Shown here piece after piece: positions 17,279-25,337 of a DNA stretch of 64,000 nt. The notes under the pieces were generated by a model. That model was given only the letters and a program-made list of their open reading frames with translations, was not told the DNA's origin and ran no database searches. Both the position numbers and the translations under genes were made by a program. This DNA comes from Brevibacillus humidisoli (GTDB lineage Bacteria; Bacillota; Bacilli; Brevibacillales; Brevibacillaceae): NCBI RefSeq assembly GCF_020923435.1, contig NZ_CP087263.1, forward strand, positions 124,001 through 188,000, given 5' to 3'. Within the stretch, counting starts at the first letter, position 1. The number at the start of each line of letters is the position of its first letter.

Positions 17279-17326
17279 GTGAGCAGAGCAGGTCGATCGT
17301 GAGCAGAGCAGATGGATCGTAAGCAG
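17279..17326. repeat. 20-bp tandem repeat, two full copies and a partial
   Basis: Units at 17279-17298 and 17299-17318 share GTGAGCAGAGCAG and a terminal GATC, and a third begins at 17319 (GTAAGCAG). They lie in the accC-pxpB gap inside the operon. They may affect spacing or RNA structure; no known element is recognised. Confidence 0.7.
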
Positions 17327-17369
17327 CCTGAAAGATTGGCAACCTGGAAGGGGGGAGCAAATCAGCGTT

Positions 17370-18107
17370 ATGCATGATGGACAGCAATTGCGATTGGACA
17401 CGTTGGGAGATACCGCTGTCCGTGTTCAATGGGGAACGGAAATATCTCCCGAGTTGAATGAACAGATTCGCAGCTTTTGTGTTTTGCTGGAGCAGGCGAA
17501 CATCAAGGGAGTGGCGGAATGGGTTCCTACGTACACGGCTGTCACTCTTTTTTATGATCCCTATACCATTTCCTATGATAGACTGGCGGAAAAGATAGCG
17601 GAGCTCTATAGGAGACGAGGAGAACGAGAGATTCCACCGGCAGAGCGGATCTATATCCCGACGTACTATGGCGGTGAGTCAGGCCCTGATCTGGAGGTGG
17701 TGGCTCGGCACAATCAATTAAGTGCGGAAGAGGTTGTCGAGATCCACACGGGAAGCGAATATCTGATCTACATGATGGGATTTACGCCAGGGTTTCCGTA
17801 TCTGGGGGGGATGTCCAAGAAAATTGCCACGCCACGCCTGCAAACACCGCGTGAGAGGATTGCCCCCGGCTCGGTTGGAATCGCTGGTGAACAAACCGGT
17901 ATTTATTCGATGGCAACGCCGGGCGGCTGGCAAATCATCGGTCGCACACCGCTGCGCCTGTATGACCCTGATCGCGAATCGCCGATGCTTTTGCAGGCCG
18001 GCAACTATCTGCAGTTTGTATCGATTTCAAAAGCGGAATACGATCAGATCGAAGCGGATGTTCAAGCCGGCCGCTATCAGCTGCAAAAGGAGACGCGGAC
18101 GCATTGA
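17370..18107 (+). CDS. pxpB: 5-oxoprolinase subunit B (KipI / allophanate hydrolase subunit 1 family)
   Basis: 245-residue cyclophilin-like-fold protein. In Bacillus subtilis PxpA, PxpB and PxpC together hydrolyse 5-oxoproline to glutamate with ATP. Diagnostic blocks: GDTAVRVQWG near the start, MGFTPGFPYLGGM, RLQTPRERIAPGSVGIAGEQ written as its ends, and GGWQIIGRTPLRLYDP. The ATG at 17370 follows GGAAGGGGGGAG with a slightly long spacing of about 12. The order pxpB-pxpA-pxpC with accBC in front is a recurrent arrangement. Subunit assignment is firm; the substrate in this operon is inferred. Confidence 0.9.
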   Translation: MHDGQQLRLDTLGDTAVRVQWGTEISPELNEQIRSFCVLLEQANIKGVAEWVPTYTAVTLFYDPYTISYDRLAEKIAELYRRRGEREIPPAERIYIPTYYGGESGPDLEVVARHNQLSAEEVVEIHTGSEYLIYMMGFTPGFPYLGGMSKKIATPRLQTPRERIAPGSVGIAGEQTGIYSMATPGGWQIIGRTPLRLYDPDRESPMLLQAGNYLQFVSISKAEYDQIEADVQAGRYQLQKETRTH

Positions 18108-18159
18108 TGGTCAACCTTTTCTGATGATCTCAAAAAAACGGTACGGGGAGTGAGGGAGA

Positions 18160-18924
18160 GTGCACCGCATTGATTTGAACTGTGATTTGGGGGAAAGTTT
18201 TGGAGCCTATCAAATCGGGCAGGATGAAAAAGTGCTCGATCTTGTCACATCAGCCAATATTGCCTGCGGTTACCATGCGGGTGATCATAATGTGATGGCG
18301 AAAACAGTGAAGCTGGCCGTTGAAAAAGGGGTGGGCATAGGGGCACATCCTGGTCTGCCCGACCTGATCGGATTTGGCCGCCGTCCGATGCAAGTAGCTC
18401 CAGAGGATGTTTACAACTTTGTGGTCTATCAAATCGGTGCCTTGCAGGCTTTCGCCCGGGTTCATCAAGCATCCCTTAACCATGTAAAACCACACGGAGC
18501 CCTGTATAATATGGCGGCCAGAGATAGAGATCTTGCGCAGGCCATCGCCGAAGCTGTCTATGATGTCGATCGCAACCTCATATTGTTTGGATTGGCAGGA
18601 GGAGAATTGGTCAAGGCGGGACAGGCAAAGGGGCTAGCCTCAGCCCAGGAAGTGTTTGCAGATCGGACGTACCAACCGGATGGTACTTTGACGCCGCGTA
18701 CGCAGCCCAACGCCATGATACATCATGCCGAAGAGGCGGTGGAACGGATGATTCGTTTGATCAAAGAAGGAAAAGTGGAGGCAGTTGATGGCTCTGATGT
18801 TGCGATTCAAGCAGACACGATCTGTGTACATGGGGATGAGCCTAGTGCGCTGTTATTTGTGCAAAAGCTAAAGCAGGGCTTGCAACACCATCAGATTGCG
18901 ATCAAGAAAGTGGGATCGGAGTGA
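18160..18924 (+). CDS. pxpA: 5-oxoprolinase subunit A (LamB/YcsF family)
   Basis: 254-residue TIM-barrel-like protein. The N-terminal IDLNCDLGESFGAYQIG and the metal-type motif SANIACGYHAGDHNVM are diagnostic of YcsF/PxpA, as are GAHPGLPDLIGFGRR and KPHGALYNMAARD. Start is GTG at 18160 after GGGAGTGAGGGAG. Length is family typical. Its stop overlaps the pxpC start (GTGA), so the two are translationally coupled. It acts with PxpB and PxpC in the cytoplasm. Confidence 0.94.
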   Translation: MHRIDLNCDLGESFGAYQIGQDEKVLDLVTSANIACGYHAGDHNVMAKTVKLAVEKGVGIGAHPGLPDLIGFGRRPMQVAPEDVYNFVVYQIGALQAFARVHQASLNHVKPHGALYNMAARDRDLAQAIAEAVYDVDRNLILFGLAGGELVKAGQAKGLASAQEVFADRTYQPDGTLTPRTQPNAMIHHAEEAVERMIRLIKEGKVEAVDGSDVAIQADTICVHGDEPSALLFVQKLKQGLQHHQIAIKKVGSE

Positions 18925-19883
18925 AGCAAGGAAAAGATGTGTTCAGGGTAAAGAAGCCGGGCGTGCTCACAACTGTTCAAGATTTGGGGCGGACAGGCTA
19001 TCAACAATATGGGATGGTTGTCGCCGGTGCGATGGATCCATTTGCCTTGCAGGTGGGAAATCTGCTGGTTGGAAACGGACGAGGCGAAGCCGGTCTGGAG
19101 ATCACGTTAATCGGACCGGAATTGGAAATCCTCTGTGATACCGTGATTGCGATTTGCGGTGCAGAGCTTTCTCCGACGCTCGATGGAAGCCGTGTGCCGA
19201 TGTGGAAATCGTTGAAAGCCAAAAAAGGACAAACCCTACGCTTTGGCGCCCCGAAAAAAGGAGCGCGCGCGTATCTTACGGTGGCCGGTGGAATTGATGT
19301 ACCTCTGGTATTGGGCAGCAAATCGACCTATATGAAAGCAGGCGTAGGCGGATTGGCAGGCAGAGCCTTGCAAAAAGGGGATATCCTGCAGCAAGGCAGC
19401 AGCGATCGACCGCTGCAACATCTGATCGGCCGAGGGCTGATGCCGACGGAAATACCGCAGTATCGGGATTCCTATACAGCTAGGGTCGTTCTGGGACCGG
19501 ATCGTGATTCGTTCCTGGAAGAAGGGATTACCATATTCCTTCAGGGAGAATACCAGATCACCCAACAGGCGGATCGGATGGGATACAGGTTAGCGGGTCC
19601 GAAGATCAGACACCGGGAAGGGGCGGACATTCTTTCTGACGCGATCGTACCTGGGACGATCCAGGTTCCCGCCAATGGGGAACCGATTATTCTGCTTGCG
19701 GATCGTCAGACAACGGGTGGATATGCGAGGATCGGTACAGTGATTTCGGTCGATTTGCCCTATATTGCGCAAATGCTGCCCGGCCATCAACTGCGATTTG
19801 CGGAAGTATCGATAGAAGAAGCGCATCGTTTGTATGTGAAAGCAGAACGATATTTGCGAGAATTAAGCATTGCATGCAAGTAA
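18921..19883 (+). CDS. pxpC: 5-oxoprolinase subunit C / biotin-dependent carboxyltransferase family (KipA)
   Basis: 320-residue protein of the allophanate hydrolase subunit 2 family. Blocks seen: KKPGVLTTVQDLGRTGYQQY, GAMDPFALQVGN, GGIDVPLVLGSKSTY, RMGYRLAGPKI and the C-terminal LLADRQTTGGYARIGTV. Start is GTG 18921 overlapping pxpA by four bases. It is the last gene of the sigma-54 operon; a nested hairpin follows. The family name 'biotin-dependent carboxyltransferase' comes from its relation to urea carboxylase, and here accB and accC are really present in the same transcript. Confidence 0.94.
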   Translation: MKQGKDVFRVKKPGVLTTVQDLGRTGYQQYGMVVAGAMDPFALQVGNLLVGNGRGEAGLEITLIGPELEILCDTVIAICGAELSPTLDGSRVPMWKSLKAKKGQTLRFGAPKKGARAYLTVAGGIDVPLVLGSKSTYMKAGVGGLAGRALQKGDILQQGSSDRPLQHLIGRGLMPTEIPQYRDSYTARVVLGPDRDSFLEEGITIFLQGEYQITQQADRMGYRLAGPKIRHREGADILSDAIVPGTIQVPANGEPIILLADRQTTGGYARIGTVISVDLPYIAQMLPGHQLRFAEVSIEEAHRLYVKAERYLRELSIACK

Positions 19884-19906
19884 GCAGGGAGCAGACTGCT
19901 GTGAGA

Positions 19907-19976
19907 ACCTGCTACGACCCGCAATCGTGTATCGTGTGGACCAATTGCGGGTCATCGATTCAACCCGTCAGCAGGT
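19907..19976 (+). terminator. Nested hairpin after pxpC
   Basis: Inner stem GACCCGCAAT (19916-19925) / ATTGCGGGTC (19944-19953) sits inside an outer stem ACCTGCT (19907-19913) / AGCAGGT (19970-19976). No T run follows. It lies between two converging genes and probably marks the end of both transcripts. Confidence 0.5.
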
Positions 19977-19995
19977 GCTGGCAGTGAAACGGTTC

Positions 19996-20868
19996 TTACC
20001 TCTTCAACGGTATGTATATGGTGATCTTTAAATCATGGGGGTAGACGGAGCCGACCACATCCGTAACCTCAAAATCTGGCCCTTCGTTTCTCTCAAAGTT
20101 GGAATTGGGCAGCCATGTGCCATAAATATACTTCCTCGTATCCTGGACAATGCCGTCCCCACCGTAGGCTTGAAAGACGGCATACGTCCCCGCGGGAATC
20201 ACAAGATGGACAAAACCGTCTGGCAAACCGCCATCAAAGGGCTCCACTTCTTCCCCAACAATAAATGAAAACGTACCATCATCCTGAAAGTTGCATGAGA
20301 TGCCATAGGCCATATGAGGCGCACGTTTATTCTGTATGTGCATGTAGCGTCCCTGTTCCCCGAATTCGCGATAAAAACCGGGGATCTCCTCAAAGTATCG
20401 CTCATAATTCAAGTTGGTTTTGTATTCGTAACCAATGATCTCGATAGGGTCCAGATGCTTCGTCACGGGTTTCTGTACGTTGATCTCTTTTTTCATCGCT
20501 TTTTGGTAGTCAAGTAGATCGATTTTTGGCTGCAGTCGAACACTAGTATCCGCTTTGCGGTATTTGCCCGGTGTAATGCCAAATAGCTGCTCAAAAGCAC
20601 GCGTAAACGCTTCTTGCGAGTTATAGTGGGAGGTCAGCGCGATATCTAGTACGCTGGTATTCGTCTGCTTGAGCAAGTCGGCAGCTACCGACAATCGCCT
20701 CTTGCGGATGTATTCATGCACAGAAAATCCGGTAATCGCCTGGAAAAGTCTTTGAAAATGGAAGGGTGAGAAACAGGCTGCTGAAGCAATCTCAGCAATG
20801 TTCATCTCCTCATGAAGATGTTCCTCTATGAAGGATATCGCCTGTTGAATCCTTTTATAATAGTCCAT
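19996..20868 (-). CDS. AraC-family regulator with GyrI-like ligand-binding domain
   Basis: 290 residues. The N-terminal 100 residues carry two helix-turn-helix motifs of the AraC type (MNIAEIASAACFSPFHFQRL and SVLDIALTSHYNSQEAF), followed by GITPGKYRK, and the C-terminal half is a GyrI-like/SOUL-type effector domain with FSFIVGEEVEP and VIPAGTYAVFQAYG, the same layout as Rob and YdeE-type regulators of multidrug stress. ATG 20868. It is divergent from the quinone reductase gene at 21038, which is a plausible target. Ligand unknown. Confidence 0.9.
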   Translation of the reverse strand: MDYYKRIQQAISFIEEHLHEEMNIAEIASAACFSPFHFQRLFQAITGFSVHEYIRKRRLSVAADLLKQTNTSVLDIALTSHYNSQEAFTRAFEQLFGITPGKYRKADTSVRLQPKIDLLDYQKAMKKEINVQKPVTKHLDPIEIIGYEYKTNLNYERYFEEIPGFYREFGEQGRYMHIQNKRAPHMAYGISCNFQDDGTFSFIVGEEVEPFDGGLPDGFVHLVIPAGTYAVFQAYGGDGIVQDTRKYIYGTWLPNSNFERNEGPDFEVTDVVGSVYPHDLKITIYIPLKR

Positions 20869-21037
20869 GTTCTTCGTTCCTTTCTGATTGTTCGCTCAAC
20901 ACCATTATGCACGACAGCACTTTCTTGTTTTTGATTATTTGTGCTTTTCCTGCAAGTTTGATTTTCTCTACGATTGGTTATAAGATTCAAAGAAATGGAA
21001 CTGTATTGCATAATACGGAACGAGGGGACGGACAAGG

Positions 21038-22012
21038 GTGAAAGCCGTTATTGTTGAAAACTTTGGTTCAGCAGAGAATATGAACTATGTAGACATGGAG
21101 ATGCCCACGATCCATTCGAAACAAGTATTGATTCGCGTCAAAACGACCAGCGTTAACTTTGCAGATATTAAAGCCAGATACGGCGGGAAAGGGCAGAAAC
21201 CGCCTTTTATCCCCGGATTGGAAGCATCGGGCGTGGTGGAAAAAGTAGGCGATGACGTGAAGTCGATACAGGTAGGTCAACGCGTCATCGCTTTTCCTCA
21301 CCAAGGGTCGTATGCAGAGTATATTGTCGCGGACGAAAACCTAACCTTCGCCATTCCCGATCGGCTTGATTTTGATACGGCCGGGGCTTGTGGGATCGTA
21401 TCTTTTTTATCCTACAAGCTGCTTGCTGATGTAGCTAAGTTGAGCAAGGGGGAATCGGTTCTGATTCACTCTGCAGCCGGAGGGGTAGGAACGACGGCGA
21501 TTCAGATGGCCAAAGTGTTAGGAGCGGGAAGCGTTATCGGAACCGTCGGCAGCGAACACAAGATACCAATGGCCATGAGTGCCGGAGCAGACCATGTAAT
21601 CTGTTATGAAAGAGAAAATTTTTCTGAAAAAGTTAACGAATGGACGGGAGGCAAAGGTGTCGATATCATCTTGGACTCGATTGCCGGAGAGATAACGGAG
21701 AAAAGTTTCCAATGTCTTGCTCATTACGGGCGTCTGGTCATGTTTGGGAACTCTAGTGGAAAGAGCGGACAAGTGCAAACCAGTGACCTGCACGCCAGCT
21801 GCCGCTCTGTACTTGGATTCAGTTTGGGAACCACTAGAAAAGAACGTCCCGAGCTATTACAGGAAACAGCAACTCACGTATTTTCTCTTTTGGAAAATGG
21901 ACAGTTGGACATCAAAATCAGTGAACGGTTTCCGCTGAAAGACGCATCGCTCGCACATCAATTGGTAGAGGGCAGAAACAGCTTGGGGAAAGTGCTGTTG
22001 TACCTAGAATAA
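21038..22012 (+). CDS. NADPH:quinone reductase-like medium-chain dehydrogenase
   Basis: 324-residue zinc-independent MDR-superfamily oxidoreductase (QOR group). Start is GTG 21038 after GAGGGGAC. Motifs: GLEASGVVEKVGDDV, IAFPHQGSYAEY, the nucleotide-binding HSAAGGVGTTAIQMAKVLGA and IILDSIAGEITEKS. No structural zinc cysteine cluster is visible, as expected for QOR. Family members reduce quinones or enones with NADPH. The divergent AraC/GyrI-like regulator may control it. The 169-base gap between the two genes holds their promoters but I could not single out convincing boxes. Confidence 0.88.
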   Translation: MKAVIVENFGSAENMNYVDMEMPTIHSKQVLIRVKTTSVNFADIKARYGGKGQKPPFIPGLEASGVVEKVGDDVKSIQVGQRVIAFPHQGSYAEYIVADENLTFAIPDRLDFDTAGACGIVSFLSYKLLADVAKLSKGESVLIHSAAGGVGTTAIQMAKVLGAGSVIGTVGSEHKIPMAMSAGADHVICYERENFSEKVNEWTGGKGVDIILDSIAGEITEKSFQCLAHYGRLVMFGNSSGKSGQVQTSDLHASCRSVLGFSLGTTRKERPELLQETATHVFSLLENGQLDIKISERFPLKDASLAHQLVEGRNSLGKVLLYLE

Positions 22013-22070
22013 CAGTAGTCTGCGATACTGTGTGGAAGCGCAGACTCCATGGCAGGATCGGCCGCACTTC

Positions 22071-23033
22071 CTACCAATTGGCAGGCGATCGCTCACGCCC
22101 CGACCAGTCGGCAGCAGGGGAGAGAAACGGGGTAGTTGCCGTCAACATGTTCCCTTGCCAGACCGCCGCACCAGAGCGAAGCATCTCATCCAGCAAGGTT
22201 TTGGCAAAATCATGGGGCTCTTGCCGGAACGCATGGATGCTAAAATCACGAAACCAGCCACAGGTGAGCAAGTACGGCTCTAGCTCGTGCTCAGCCAATC
22301 CGTTGCGGATCATCAGTGTGAAAGCAAATATCCGTTTGACCGCATGCCAATTCATCTTGTCCGGTTCGCTCAGCCATTTGGTGTAGCGGCGTTTTGCTGC
22401 TTCAATAGCGGCTTGCGGATCGTCTATGGCCGGACCATGCCCAGGGTAGACGCGTTGCAGCGGCAGACGAGCTACCTGCTCCAGACTTTCCAGAGACCGA
22501 TGCAGGGAAGCGACACCCTCCCGGTAGATGTTGATCCAGCCCACATCGTCACGATGAAACAGATCACCGCCGATCAGGATCTGATGCTCGCGGGAGTAAA
22601 GCGACAGGTGGCCCAGCGTATGACCAGGCGTATCGATCACTCGCAGACGGATCTCTCCCGCAGCGATTTCATCACCATCGGATAGCGCTTGATTGACTAT
22701 GTATGGTTCCACCGGCTGATCAAGCCACTCTGCGCAGCAAGCTTCCCGGTCGCGCCGATTGATCATCTCCGCGTCCCAGCGGTGGGCGGCGATTGGCACA
22801 CCGTATCTTTGCTGGAAGTGGTGATTTCCGCCGACGTGGTCGCTGTGGTAGTGGGTATTAACGATGAGGCGCAGCTGATCCGGCTGGATTCCCAGCTCTT
22901 TTATCGCTTCTTCGGCGGCGGCAATGTCACTGCCAAAGCCGGTGTCGACCAGAATCGGTTCATCTCCCCCGATCAACACCATGTTTGCGCTGGGAAACTC
23001 ACGCTGTAAAAAATGAAACCGTGTTTGCTTCAT
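22071..23033 (-). CDS. MBL-fold metallo-hydrolase
   Basis: 320-residue metallo-beta-lactamase-fold hydrolase. Start ATG 23033 has AGAGGT upstream; the open frame extends 31 codons further but without support. The zinc-site motif HYHSDHVGGNHHF (HxHxDH), GDEIAAGEIRLRVIDTPGHTLGHLSLYS and GGDLFHRDDVG are intact, plus VYPGHGPAI. The C-terminal helical part (about 220-320) resembles that of thioesterase/lactonase-like members with a winged-helix-like tail. Substrate not deducible. Monocistronic. Confidence 0.88.
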   Translation of the reverse strand: MKQTRFHFLQREFPSANMVLIGGDEPILVDTGFGSDIAAAEEAIKELGIQPDQLRLIVNTHYHSDHVGGNHHFQQRYGVPIAAHRWDAEMINRRDREACCAEWLDQPVEPYIVNQALSDGDEIAAGEIRLRVIDTPGHTLGHLSLYSREHQILIGGDLFHRDDVGWINIYREGVASLHRSLESLEQVARLPLQRVYPGHGPAIDDPQAAIEAAKRRYTKWLSEPDKMNWHAVKRIFAFTLMIRNGLAEHELEPYLLTCGWFRDFSIHAFRQEPHDFAKTLLDEMLRSGAAVWQGNMLTATTPFLSPAADWSGRERSPANW

Positions 23034-23239
23034 AGGTGGACCTCTTTTCCTGGTTTTTAGGGTTGCAGAAAAAAGAAGGGCAACCCGAACTTCACAAGAA
23101 ATCATCAACAGACGATTCCGATGCAAGGTTTAGATGTCTGGTTTTTTGCGCACAACATGGAGTAGCAGAAAAACATAGATGACCATGCCCACCTCCATGT
23201 TTCTTGGAGAGCAATCACACAGGAGTTACAGCGTTTTGC

Positions 23240-23425
23240 TCACTCTCCAATCAAATCAAGCAGAGATAAAAAATCAACTGCTGCGCCCCAAATGCCACAA
23301 ACGAATGTGACAAAAGATATGGTCAGCAGCGCCACGCTGCTTCGCAAAACATTGCGAGTCGTATAGAAAGAAACGAGTACTAAGACTGTTCCTGCCAGAA
23401 AAGAAAGCAGGCTGATCAACAGCAT
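23240..23425 (-). CDS. Small two-helix membrane protein, unknown
   Basis: 61-residue hydrophobic protein with helices at about 3-20 and 30-52, ending in DLIGE. GAGGAG lies 12 bases before ATG 23425. Not recognised. A competing frame (23274-23522) overlaps it but has poorer composition. The intervals 23034-23239 and 23426-23715 contain no other gene that I can support. Confidence 0.45.
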   Translation of the reverse strand: MLLISLLSFLAGTVLVLVSFYTTRNVLRSSVALLTISFVTFVCGIWGAAVDFLSLLDLIGE

Positions 23426-23715
23426 GATTCATACACGCTCCTCGTTGAGGTAAAGTAGCGACCATAACAATGACAGCCAGTACTTTGAGCCATCGGCGTA
23501 CTTGTGTTGGAATCGCGATCAAACATAAACGATTCCTCTACCGCAATTGATTTTACAGAATATACATAATTGTACCGTATGATTGCAGTAGGGAGGAACT
23601 TTTTTTGAAGGAGGGAGTCGCTTCGCATGTCGATGCTTGCTAGCTCCTACTCTTTCTGTCTAGGCATGATAGAATGACAGCAAGATCGAATACACACGTG
23701 ACGATGGAGGTACAG

Positions 23716-24198
23716 ATGTCTGATTTGCAAAAAGCAATAACGTTGAGAAAAGAAGGGCAGTTAGAGGAAGCGAAGCGGTTGTTGCTCGACCTGTATGCGA
23801 GAGAGCCGGAAAATCCATCCGTCCTCTATCAATGTGCATGGATCCATGATGCGCTCGGACTGGAAAGAGAGGCAGTTCCATTTTACGAAAAGGCGATACA
23901 GATGGGACTGCAAAGCAAGGAGAGAAGAGGTGCCCTGTTGGGGTTAGGCAGCACCTATCGTGCGCTTGGGCAGTACGACATGGCCAAGGCAGTGTTTGAA
24001 CAGGGATTGGCAGAAATGCCTGACGCCCATGAGTTTTCTGTTTTTTACGCAATGGTGCTGCACAACGTGGGGGAGTACGAGGGGGCCATGCAAACCCTGT
24101 TGAAAAAAATCGTAGAAGTGACCGATGATCCGGGGATTGCCGGATACAAGAAAGCGATCTTGTTCTATGCGGATCGTTTGCAGGAAACCTGGGATTAG
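23716..24198 (+). CDS. Tetratricopeptide-repeat protein
   Basis: 160 residues from ATG 23716, preceded by GGAGG at 23706-23710; the frame opens earlier at 23674 without a site. At least three TPR-like helical pairs are visible (LRKEGQLEEAKRLLLDLYAR; NPSVLYQCAWIHDALGLERE; GLGSTYRALGQYDMAKAVFE). It closely resembles Bacillales proteins annotated as tetratricopeptide-repeat with a C-terminal 5-TM/TPR-5-like domain. A scaffold role is inferred; no partner is evident. It precedes the damaged Crp gene by 12 bases. Confidence 0.85.
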   Translation: MSDLQKAITLRKEGQLEEAKRLLLDLYAREPENPSVLYQCAWIHDALGLEREAVPFYEKAIQMGLQSKERRGALLGLGSTYRALGQYDMAKAVFEQGLAEMPDAHEFSVFYAMVLHNVGEYEGAMQTLLKKIVEVTDDPGIAGYKKAILFYADRLQETWD

Positions 24199-24210
24199 GC
24201 GAATGAGGAA

Positions 24211-24681
24211 GTGATCCAACACATGCGGCCCGAGCAAATCGAGAAAATGGTATCGGCGGTCCCCTGCTTTGCGGCAGTACCATCTAAAGAATGGCAGCAG
24301 GCGGGTATATCGACCATTACCCTTCCCGCCCGACCGGTAATCGAGGAGGGACATATCTTTCAGCATGCCTCATTTGTCCTCAGCCGATTTATCTATCGCC
24401 AGTTTATCAGGAGAATGGTGTCGGTAACCGGATTGGTGGAAGAGATGTCGTTTTACCCTATGGCTCACAGAGTAGCGGACCTGCTCCTGCGCAAAACCAA
24501 CGCTCAAACGGATGCCCCCCTGTATGCGACCCATCAGTCGCTTTCTATCGAATTGGGGACGGCCAGGGAAGTGGTCAGCAGGATATTGAAGGATTTTGAA
24601 AGACGAGGCTCGATTCGCCTAGGCAGAGGGAAAATCTACCTGGTTCAGCGCAGCGATCTGGAACGGCTGGTTCAGGTATAG
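24211..24681 (+). pseudogene. Crp/Fnr-family regulator with internal deletion
   Basis: Frame is open from GTG 24211 (GAGGA upstream) for 156 residues, against about 220-230 for the family. The N-terminal start (IEKMVSAVPCFAAVP, PVIEEGHIFQHASFVLS) and the C-terminal dimer helix and winged helix (FIRRMVSVTGLVEEMSFYPM, ELGTAREVVSRILKDFERRG) are recognisable, but most of the cyclic-nucleotide-binding beta barrel, including the GE...RA-type core, is missing between them near 24385. An in-frame deletion of roughly 65-70 codons best explains this. The DNA-binding part is intact, so a constitutive or dominant product is possible, but I call it a probable pseudogene. Confidence 0.65.
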
Positions 24682-24746
24682 TGACGTAGTCACAGAAGCG
24701 ATGTAGGTTCATCTCCTACCATAAACAGTGTAGAGGAGGGATGAAC

Positions 24747-24947
24747 ATGAGGAAAAACGTCGGAAAATGGGATCGGGTGCTACGAGTCGTGCTGGGCATT
24801 CTCTTGCTATCGATGCTCGGGTTTGTGGAAGCCCCATGGAAATACGCAGCATGGTTGGGGATTCCACTGCTGCTGACAGGTCTGCTCGGTGTCTGTTTCA
24901 CCTATGGCATTCTAGGTGTGAGTACCTGCCCGACCAACCGTTCATGA
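24747..24947 (+). CDS. DUF2892 (YgaP-like transmembrane) protein
   Basis: 66 residues from ATG 24747 (AGGAGGG at 24734-24740; an ATG at 24741 is too close). Sequence starts RKNVGKWDRVLRVVLG and contains two helices, with C-terminal GILGVSTCPTN, matching the DUF2892 inner-membrane domain also found at the end of the rhodanese YgaP. Usually linked to Crp/Fnr regulators, thioredoxin or rhodanese genes in redox contexts, as here. Located between the truncated Crp gene and the broken AhpD-like gene. Confidence 0.85.
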   Translation: MRKNVGKWDRVLRVVLGILLLSMLGFVEAPWKYAAWLGIPLLLTGLLGVCFTYGILGVSTCPTNRS

Positions 24948-24963
24948 AAGGAGAGGGAATGAG

Positions 24964-25235
24964 ATGAAGCCGTATTACTCCTCTGCCAATCTAAGGCGTA
25001 TCCCGGAATTGGTCAGCTTAAGCCCCCAAGCGGCTGCCGCCTATCAACATTTCGAGCAGCAGGTCTACCAGACGGCAGACGCCATACCACAAAAGACAAG
25101 CAGGAACTGCTCGCGATCGCAGTAGCCCACGTCTCGGGATGTCCTTACTGTATTGATGTACATGTGCTGGAGCGATTCTCAGCCATGGCGTTCACGCACT
25201 GAACTCCTATGAAGAGGAAGGCGATAACCCGCCTC
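24964..25235 (+). pseudogene. AhpD-like carboxymuconolactone-decarboxylase-family protein, frameshifted and internally deleted
   Basis: Translation begins MKPYYSSANLRRIPELVSL, typical of the start of AhpD-like peroxidase-fold proteins. The frame breaks near 25087: reading on in a second frame gives TKDKQELLAIAVAHVSGCPY and CIDVHV, the redox CxxC helix. After about 25175 the sequence jumps in a third frame to HGVHALNSYEEEGDN, the usual C-terminus, so a central helix is missing. At least one frameshift and one deletion make it non-functional. It completes a decayed redox trio with the Crp remnant and DUF2892 gene. Confidence 0.8.
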
Positions 25236-25286
25236 AGCAGAACCGAGATGATGGACCGGAGTGTTTTTGCTAAGCTTGGGACAAAA

Positions 25287-25337
25287 AGAGTCAGAGACAG
25301 TGCTTTCCGATGCGGCGCTGTCTCTGACTCTTTTTAT
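25287..25337. terminator. Strong bidirectional terminator
   Basis: AGAGTCAGAGACAG (25287-25300) pairs perfectly with CTGTCTCTGACTCT (25318-25331), loop 17 bases, with AAAAA on the left and TTTTTATTTT on the right. It serves the plus-strand decayed operon and the converging minus-strand gene. Confidence 0.85.

Noticed and set aside
23274-23522. 82-codon minus-strand frame overlapping the 61-residue membrane protein
   Set aside because: Unbalanced composition and no motif; the hydrophobic frame is more protein-like.
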